DNA of 17,736 nt from assembly GCA_937995495.1 (NCBI GenBank), contig CALKKA010000178.1, positions 1 to 17,736 on the forward strand, written 5' to 3'. Of this stretch, positions 6,952-12,110 are shown in pieces. The position numbers and the translations under genes were made by a program. The notes below the pieces were generated by a model. The model did not search any database, was not told the DNA's origin, and was given only the letters and a program-made list of their open reading frames with translations. Source of the stretch: an uncultured Phycisphaerae bacterium. GTDB lineage: Bacteria > Planctomycetota > Phycisphaerae > Sedimentisphaerales > Anaerohalosphaeraceae. Within the stretch, counting starts at the first letter, position 1. Each line of letters opens with the position of its first letter.

Positions 6952-8052
6952 ATGATAGACTTCCTTATAACAGTATCGATTATCAGTTCAATTGGTGCCG
7001 TCTTGGCGCTGATTCTGGTGCTATGCGAGAGGTATGTTGTCAACTATGGGCCCTGCAGGGTGACGATCAACGATGATCGTGAATTGGACATTCAGGGTGG
7101 CAGCCCATTGCTGACCGTGCTTCGGGACGAAAAAATATTTATTCCCAGCGCTTGCGGCGGTCGCGGTACCTGCGGGGTCTGTAAATGCACCGTCAAAACC
7201 GGTGGCGGGGCGGTTTTACCAACGGAAACTCCGTTCTTAACAAAAGAAGAAATCGCGGACAGTGTCCGCCTGTCCTGCCAGGTCAAGGTTCGCAATGATA
7301 TTGACATTCAAATTCCTGAAGAACTGTTTAATATTCAAGAATTTAAAAGTACCTGTACAGAAATCGAAGAGTTGACCTACGATATGCGGCGGTTTCGTTT
7401 TGAATTGGTAGATCCACCGGCCATTAAGTTTGTCGCGGGTCAGTTTATGCAACTGCTCTGCCCTAAGTATAAAGGCAGTGGCGAGGAGGTCTATCGGGCT
7501 TATTCCATCGCTTCGGATCCGACACAGAGAAATCTGATCGACCTGATCATCCGCCTGGTTCCCAACGGCATCTGCACGACATGGTGCTTTGACATTTTAA
7601 AAGAAGGCGATCCGGTGATGCTGAATGGCCCGTATGGTGATTTCCGCATGAGCGAGACCGATGCCCCCATGGTCTTTGTTGCCGGTGGCAGCGGGATGGC
7701 TCCGTTTGTTTCCATTCTCTCAGAGATGCGCAATACAGCCAGCAAACGCTCCGTCAAATATTTCTTTGGCGGAAACACCCTAAAAGACCTCTGCATGGCC
7801 AATGAAATGAAGGCCTTTGAAGAGCAGTTGGAAAATTTTGAGTTTATTCCCGTTGTGGCTAGTCCCGAAGAAGGCAGTGAGTGGGCCGGACAGGTTGGCC
7901 TGGTAACCGAGGCGGTACAGCAGACCTATTCTGATCTTAGTAAACACGAAGGATACTTGTGCGGCAGCCCCGGCATGATCGATGCGGCGGCTGCGGTTTT
8001 CATCGGTCTCGGAATGCCCGAAGATAAAATCTATTATGACAAATTTTCATAA
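6952..8052 (+). CDS. nqrF: NADH-oxidising subunit NqrF (2Fe-2S ferredoxin plus FAD/NAD domains)
   Basis: Electron-input subunit: takes hydride from NADH onto FAD, then to a 2Fe-2S cluster. It is 366 residues. One N-terminal membrane anchor (about 4-25) is followed by a plant-type ferredoxin domain with C68, C74, C77 and C109 (SACGGRGTCGVCKC and RLSCQV). A ferredoxin-reductase module follows: FAD motif RAYSIAS, NAD-binding VAGGSGMAPF and C-terminal YLCGSPGMIDAA. Classical NqrF is about 407 residues; the roughly 30-residue insertion before the RAYS motif is absent here. The ribosome site is poor (AGGG only 2 nt before the ATG), so translation may depend on coupling with nqrE. Presence of NqrF marks the cluster as NQR rather than RNF. 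Confidence 0.95.
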   Translation: MIDFLITVSIISSIGAVLALILVLCERYVVNYGPCRVTINDDRELDIQGGSPLLTVLRDEKIFIPSACGGRGTCGVCKCTVKTGGGAVLPTETPFLTKEEIADSVRLSCQVKVRNDIDIQIPEELFNIQEFKSTCTEIEELTYDMRRFRFELVDPPAIKFVAGQFMQLLCPKYKGSGEEVYRAYSIASDPTQRNLIDLIIRLVPNGICTTWCFDILKEGDPVMLNGPYGDFRMSETDAPMVFVAGGSGMAPFVSILSEMRNTASKRSVKYFFGGNTLKDLCMANEMKAFEEQLENFEFIPVVASPEEGSEWAGQVGLVTEAVQQTYSDLSKHEGYLCGSPGMIDAAAAVFIGLGMPEDKIYYDKFS

Positions 8053-8070
8053 GGTCAGGAGCGAACCAAA

Positions 8071-8544
8071 ATGAAACAGTCGCCTCGTGACAAAAAACTG
8101 GAAGAAGTCCTGCGTTCCACCCACCTGGTGGCCGGTGGTTTTATGGGAAGTGACTCCCGCCATCCGATCGAGGTTATCGAGCAGGATATTATCGCGTTAG
8201 AAGAGGCCGGAATGACGACGGCCCGCCTGTCTCAACGAATGAAGGAACTGACGGAAATAGCGACTCCACGATTGGGTAACTGGATCGACGGTGCTCTTGG
8301 AAAGCTGCGGGTCAAGAGCGAGGACTTTAAGGGGGCGTTGGTTTGTCCCTGGCCGCACCCGGGAACCTTTGACAAAAGGATCACAACCGTTGAACACCTT
8401 GAAACCGGCCAACAGGTGACTTGGACCGACCTCAATATTCATATGATCGCTGAGCATGGGTTCTTCGAAGGCAAAGGGGCATTCTTTAGAATTGAACCGG
8501 CTGAGATCGTAAGCATTTTATTTGAAGATGAAGCCGGAATATGA
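8071..8544 (+). CDS. Uncharacterised protein with C-terminal Cys/His-rich motif, in nqr-rubredoxin cluster
   Basis: I cannot name this 157-residue protein. It is soluble by composition, with no signal peptide or membrane helix. The N-terminal 60 residues look helical (HPIEVIEQDIIALEEAGM). The C-terminal half carries VCPWPHPG (C92, H96), H109, and TDLNIHMIAEHGFFEGKG (H124, H129). This is a C-x3-H plus H-x4-H arrangement that could bind a metal, followed by the segment RIEPAEIVSIL. I have a vague recollection of conserved proteins of unknown function with this CPWP...HGFF pattern, but cannot cite a family. AGGAG (8057-8061) precedes the ATG, 18 nt after nqrF and 60 nt before rubredoxin, so it is probably in their transcript. 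A role in NQR or rubredoxin maturation or regulation is only inference from position. Confidence 0.8.
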   Translation: MKQSPRDKKLEEVLRSTHLVAGGFMGSDSRHPIEVIEQDIIALEEAGMTTARLSQRMKELTEIATPRLGNWIDGALGKLRVKSEDFKGALVCPWPHPGTFDKRITTVEHLETGQQVTWTDLNIHMIAEHGFFEGKGAFFRIEPAEIVSILFEDEAGI

Positions 8545-8604
8545 GATAATGAATTGTCGAACGGCTGAAAAGGTAATGATAAACCATATTGAAAGGAACG
8601 ACTG

Positions 8605-8769
8605 ATGGCAAAGTATAAATGTGTTTTATGCGGATGGATCTACGACGCGGCTGTGGGTGACCCGGATGGTGGGATTGCACCGGGAACAGCATTCGAAGAT
8701 ATTCCGGATGACTGGGTTTGTCCGGAGTGTGGTGCAGGCAAAGACGACTTTGAGCTGGTCGAAGACTAA
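8605..8769 (+). CDS. rd: Rubredoxin
   Basis: A 54-residue one-electron carrier with a single FeS4 centre. The protein begins MAKYKCVLCGWIYD and continues through DPDGGIAPGT, FEDIPDDWVCPECG and KDDFE. The ligands are C6, C9, C39 and C42, and the aromatic core (Y4, Y13, W37, F49) is in place. AAAGGA at 8592-8597 precedes the ATG. It is the last gene before a strong terminator. Rubredoxin is the known donor to rubrerythrin, flavodiiron protein and superoxide reductase, all encoded in the first 3 kb of this window. What reduces this rubredoxin is not shown; NqrF or an enzyme encoded elsewhere are the options. Confidence 0.97.
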   Translation: MAKYKCVLCGWIYDAAVGDPDGGIAPGTAFEDIPDDWVCPECGAGKDDFELVED

Positions 8770-8782
8770 CTCATTTGCGATG

Positions 8783-8821
8783 AAACAGCCCTGAGATTTG
8801 AATGACGTCTCAGGGCTGTTT
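8783..8821 (+). terminator. Strong intrinsic terminator after rubredoxin
   Basis: A perfect 14-bp stem (8783-8796 with 8808-8821, core ACAGCCCTGAGA) with an 11-base loop, followed by TGTTATTATG. It separates the nqr-rubredoxin cluster from zwf, whose start codon is only 22 nt beyond it. Confidence 0.85.
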
Positions 8822-8843
8822 GTTATTATGAGACTTTTCCATT

Positions 8844-10382
8844 GTGAAGAAAATTGAAGCGACAGTACAGAAGCAAGAGCTTTTATGCATCGACGAGGCA
8901 GCAGGACCGACGGGGTTTGCAGTTTTTGGCGCTTCCGGGGATCTGGCTTATCGTAAACTCTATCCCAGTTTGTATGAGTTGTACCGTCGTGACTTGATGA
9001 GCGATCATTTTTATGTCCTCGGTTGCGGGCGCAAGGAGTATAGCGATAACACTTTTCGCGATAGTGTTGAAAAAGCACTCAGGCAAGATCTCGATCACTT
9101 TGATGAAAGTCAACTGAAATCTTTTGTCAAACATTTTTCTTATGTCAGCGGTTCCTACGAAGATGATTTTTTTTACCAGACTATCTGTCGTAATCTGGCA
9201 GCACTGGATGAGCAATTCGATGTCAGCGGGACACGCATATTCTACCTTTCCGTGCCACCGTTCTTATACGAGTCGATTGCCGAGAAGGTTGGGCAGATGA
9301 AACTACAGTGTCCGGCGGTCTCGGGGCGACTTCAGGCCGTCCGGTTGGTTGTCGAAAAACCTTTCGGCAAAGACTTGGCTAGCGCTCAACATCTGGATGA
9401 TATCCTCCATCGCCATTTCGATGAATCCCAGATATACCGCATCGATCATTATCTTGGTAAGGAAACCGTCCAGAATCTATTGATCTTCCGTTTTGCCAAC
9501 AGCATGTTCGAACCCCTTTGGAATCGTGATTTTATTGAGCATGTCCAGATCACCGTTGCTGAAGAAGTCGGTTTAGAACATCGTGCTGGGTATTACGACA
9601 CCAGCGGAGCATTGCGGGATATGTTCCAGAACCATCTGCTTCAGATGCTTTCATTGGTGGCGATGGAACCCCCCGTTTCTTTTGATGCGGACCGGATCCG
9701 TGATGAAAAAGTAAAATTGCTGCGTTCTGTGCGTCAACTCACCCCGGCTGATGTTGATCGGTATTTTGTTCGCGGCCAGTATGCTTCCAATTCGGTTGAT
9801 GATAGGCAGATGAAAGGCTATCTCGATGAGCAGGGCGTGCCGCAGGATTCTGTGACAGAAACCTTTGCGGCCGGAAAGTTGTTTGTGGATAATTGGCGAT
9901 GGAACGGGGTCCCCTTTTATCTTCGTACCGGAAAACGGCTCCATCGAAAATTGACAGAAATCGTCATCACATTCAAGACTGTTCCCCATTCGATGTTTCA
10001 GGCAGGTGGGCTTGAGGATCTTCCGGCGAATGTGCTGCGGTTCCAGATTCAACCGGCTGAGGGGATGTATTTGAGCCTGCAGGCCAAACGCCCTGGGTCA
10101 AAGATCTGTATGAGTACGCTGGAGATGGAGGTTGATTACCAGAAGGTTTTCGGCATCAAAATGCCGGAGGCCTATCAGCGGTTATTGCTGGATTGCATGC
10201 TGGGCGATCAAACGCTTTTTACCCGCCATGACAGCATTTTGGCTTCATGGAAGATACTGGCGCCGGTATTGGAGTCATGGGATCAGTATAAGACGATCGA
10301 AACCTATCCGTCCGGGGGTCCCGGCCCCTCCTCACAACAGATGCTTTGGGATGGTTCGAGTTCTCAATGGTCTTCTCTTTAG
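8844..10382 (+). CDS. zwf: Glucose-6-phosphate 1-dehydrogenase
   Basis: Oxidises glucose-6-phosphate to 6-phosphogluconolactone with NADP+ (or NAD+), the first step of the oxidative pentose phosphate and Entner-Doudoroff routes. The 512 residues are normal for the family. The nucleotide-binding motif GFAVFGASGDLAYRKL spans about 24-39. The substrate-binding and catalytic motif RIDHYLGKETVQN starts at R199 (H202 and K206 being the key residues), and EKPFGKDL is also family-typical. The start is GTG at 8844: an in-frame stop at 8829-8831 rules out a longer product and there is no nearby ATG in frame. No clear Shine-Dalgarno precedes it. It is convergent with rplU across a shared terminator. NADPH from this step could supply thioredoxin for Tpx, but that link is inference. 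Confidence 0.95.
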   Translation: MKKIEATVQKQELLCIDEAAGPTGFAVFGASGDLAYRKLYPSLYELYRRDLMSDHFYVLGCGRKEYSDNTFRDSVEKALRQDLDHFDESQLKSFVKHFSYVSGSYEDDFFYQTICRNLAALDEQFDVSGTRIFYLSVPPFLYESIAEKVGQMKLQCPAVSGRLQAVRLVVEKPFGKDLASAQHLDDILHRHFDESQIYRIDHYLGKETVQNLLIFRFANSMFEPLWNRDFIEHVQITVAEEVGLEHRAGYYDTSGALRDMFQNHLLQMLSLVAMEPPVSFDADRIRDEKVKLLRSVRQLTPADVDRYFVRGQYASNSVDDRQMKGYLDEQGVPQDSVTETFAAGKLFVDNWRWNGVPFYLRTGKRLHRKLTEIVITFKTVPHSMFQAGGLEDLPANVLRFQIQPAEGMYLSLQAKRPGSKICMSTLEMEVDYQKVFGIKMPEAYQRLLLDCMLGDQTLFTRHDSILASWKILAPVLESWDQYKTIETYPSGGPGPSSQQMLWDGSSSQWSSL

Positions 10383-10396
10383 TGTGTCGAAAAAAA

Positions 10397-10428
10397 AAAG
10401 ACCCCGATAAATGCTTATCGAAGTCTTT
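10397..10428. terminator. Bidirectional terminator between zwf and rplU
   Basis: AAAGAC (10397-10402) pairs with GTCTTT (10423-10428) and CGATAA (10405-10410) with TTATCG (10415-10420), with a 2x2 internal loop and an ATGC apical loop. The A-run at about 10389-10399 becomes a long U-tract for rplU transcripts on the minus strand, and TTTGTGTTTTC serves the zwf side. It is placed exactly between two convergent stops. Confidence 0.8.
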
Positions 10429-10457
10429 GTGTTTTCTGATTACAGCGGTCGTTTGCT

Positions 10458-10787
10458 TTAGGCATCAATGCTGTCGATGATCACTTGCAGATATTTCTGC
10501 CGATGCCCAATGCGTTTAGCGCTGTTTTTGCGACGGCGCAGATAGGTCGGATTCAACTTGGGACCTTTGACCACAGCGTCTTCGGCTGTGACTTTAAAGC
10601 TGGCGACTACTTTGGCGCCGTCGAGATAGGGCGTACCCACCTGAACTTTTTCGCCGTCTGAAACAAACAAAACTTTATCCAGTTCGATGGTCTTGGCATC
10701 TGCCGCAACCTCGGTCAGTTCGATATCGATCACATCACCCTGTGAAACTTTGTATTGTTTACCACCTTGTTCGATTACTGCGTACAT
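10458..10787 (-). CDS. rplU: 50S ribosomal protein L21
   Basis: Large-subunit ribosomal protein that binds 23S rRNA. It is 109 residues, against the usual length of about 103. It starts MYAVIEQGGKQYKVSQGD and has the conserved KRIGHRQKYLQV tail. AGGAG precedes the ATG on the minus strand (complement of ACTCCTGAG at about 10793-10800). In most bacteria rplU is followed directly by rpmA (L27). Here it is followed by a terminator and the convergent zwf gene, so it is monocistronic in this window. Identification is certain. Confidence 0.98.
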   Translation of the reverse strand: MYAVIEQGGKQYKVSQGDVIDIELTEVAADAKTIELDKVLFVSDGEKVQVGTPYLDGAKVVASFKVTAEDAVVKGPKLNPTYLRRRKNSAKRIGHRQKYLQVIIDSIDA

Positions 10788-10848
10788 TTATGACTCCTGA
10801 GAGTTAAGTTTTTATTGGGTCTATTCTTGCCAAAATTTAGAACTCAAC

Positions 10849-10877
10849 ACTCTAATGAATTTTAACGAATTTGTAAA
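10849..10877 (-). promoter_or_regulatory. Candidate promoter for rplU
   Basis: On the minus strand TTTACA (complement of 10872-10877), a 17-nt spacer and TAGAGT (complement of 10849-10854) lie about 60 nt ahead of the rplU start. The -35 matches consensus at 5 of 6 and the -10 at 4 of 6, with ideal spacing. The surrounding AT-rich sequence supports a promoter. Confidence 0.4.
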
Positions 10878-10965
10878 GTGTTTTCTCCAGATTGGCGTGT
10901 TTTTTTTAACTTCAGTTTTTCCAACTACTTACAGTCTTTTCGTCTTGTTTTTGGTTGGTTGAAAC

Positions 10966-11008
10966 AGGGGTTTATCCCCTTGCAAGGGGGTCTCAGGGAC
11001 GATATGAT
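10966..11008 (+). promoter_or_regulatory. Candidate promoter for the aminotransferase with palindrome over the -35
   Basis: TTGCAA (10980-10985), a 17-nt spacer and TATGAT (11003-11008) form a plausible promoter 42 nt before the aminotransferase ATG. The -35 sits in the centre of a perfect 14-bp palindrome, CCCCTTGCAAGGGG (10976-10989). Just upstream AGGGG (10966-10970) can pair with CCCCT (10976-10980), giving an alternative hairpin that competes for the same bases. A DNA operator is the simpler reading because the palindrome would lie upstream of the start site. Confidence 0.4.
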
Positions 11009-11049
11009 TACGGAAACAACCAAGTGATTACATAAGGACACAGCGAGAT

Positions 11050-11898
11050 ATGGATATTGCAATGATTGATGACCGGGTGCTGCCCATGGCCGATCTGACC
11101 GGACCGCACTTGGATCGTGGTTTATATTTTGGTGATGGGGTCTATGAAGTTATCCGTAGCTATGACGAGCATCTTTTCGCTTTGGATGAGCATCTGGCCC
11201 GTTTTGACAGGAGTTTAAGAGAAATCCAGATTACCGGTGTGGATGTCGAATCGGTCCGGCAAAAAGTGCTGTCTGCTGTGGCGCAGGCCGGTTATCCGAA
11301 CGCCAAAATCTATTTTCATATCACACGCGGCAGCGGACGGAGGGATCACCTTCCCGCTCCGGACACGGCGCCGAATTTCCTGATGACCGTTAGTGAACTG
11401 AAAGACGACCCCAAAGGCAAAGAAAAGGGCATTGCCGTCAGCACGCACCCGGACTGGCGATGGAAACGCTGTGATATTAAGTCGCTCAATTTACTGGCCA
11501 ATGTGCTTGCCCGTATTGAGGCCCAAAAGAAAGGGTCTGGCGAAGCGATTCTTGTTGACGACGGCGGAATGATTACTGAGGGGGCAGGTTCGGCATTCTT
11601 CGCGATTGACGGCAAGGAAAAGGTGATTATCACCCGTCCGCTGGGGCACGAGATACTGCCGTCGATTACCCGCGTGAAGGTGATGCAGGTGGCACACAAT
11701 GCGGGGATTTCCGTCGTTGAAAAAGCTCTTACGCCGCATCAAGCGGCCGAGTGCGATGAAATGTTTATTGCAGTTACGACCCAAGATATTGTGCCGGTGG
11801 TGCAATTCGATGGTGCCAGGATAAACGATGGAAGGTGCGGATTGATCACACAGCAGTTGATGGATGAGTTTCAGGAGTTCGTCAGAGCAAATGTTTGA
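11050..11898 (+). CDS. dat: Class IV aminotransferase, D-amino-acid transaminase-like
   Basis: PLP enzyme of fold type IV. The closest resemblance I recognise is to Bacillus D-alanine aminotransferase, which interconverts D-alanine and D-glutamate, precursors of peptidoglycan. The 282 residues match that family. Motifs are DRGLYFGDGVYEVI (21-34), YFHITRGSGRRDH, RWKRCDIKSLNLLANV with K144 as the PLP-binding lysine, GMITEGAGSAFF, and TTQDIVPVV near the end. The RCDIKSLNLL segment is characteristic of the D-specific enzyme rather than the branched-chain IlvE, but substrate specificity in class IV is hard to judge from sequence. AAGGA at about 11035-11039 precedes the ATG at rather long spacing. 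It stands alone between rplU (divergent) and the phosphorylase gene. Confidence 0.88.
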   Translation: MDIAMIDDRVLPMADLTGPHLDRGLYFGDGVYEVIRSYDEHLFALDEHLARFDRSLREIQITGVDVESVRQKVLSAVAQAGYPNAKIYFHITRGSGRRDHLPAPDTAPNFLMTVSELKDDPKGKEKGIAVSTHPDWRWKRCDIKSLNLLANVLARIEAQKKGSGEAILVDDGGMITEGAGSAFFAIDGKEKVIITRPLGHEILPSITRVKVMQVAHNAGISVVEKALTPHQAAECDEMFIAVTTQDIVPVVQFDGARINDGRCGLITQQLMDEFQEFVRANV

Positions 11899-11998
11899 GG
11901 TACTCTTTGTGGGGAATTTGAAAACATCATCGGGGTTGTTATCGGAATATAGCTGATATCTATGAGAGGTTAAGGCCGATAATGTCATCGCAGGATTT

Positions 11999-12028
11999 TT
12001 GTTATAGGGATTTCAGCCTTTTTATATT
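11999..12028 (+). promoter_or_regulatory. Candidate promoter for the phosphorylase gene
   Basis: TTGTTA (11999-12004), an 18-nt spacer and TATATT (12023-12028) lie in the 212-nt gap before the phosphorylase gene. The -10 matches at 5 of 6 and the -35 at 4 of 6. The rest of the gap shows short palindromes (GATATC, CGTCGACG) but no clear terminator after the aminotransferase. Read by eye only. Confidence 0.3.
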
Positions 12029-12110
12029 AAGACGTCGACGAATTAGTCCGAACAAACTTGCAGAAAATCAATTATGTAAGTAGAGACTTCGTATGAACAA
12101 GGAAAACAAT

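Noticed and set aside
4042..8052. Naming the complex RNF instead of NQR
   Set aside because: No RnfB or RnfC is present and a clear NqrF closes the cluster, although subunit sizes are RNF-like; the ambiguity is kept as a finding.
8828..8843. ATG at 8828 as the start of glucose-6-phosphate dehydrogenase
   Set aside because: It is in a different frame, and an in-frame stop at 8829-8831 prevents any longer product; GTG at 8844 is used instead.
11491..11988. 165-residue minus-strand reading frame
   Set aside because: Mostly antisense to the well-supported D-amino-acid transaminase-like gene; no motif and no ribosome site.
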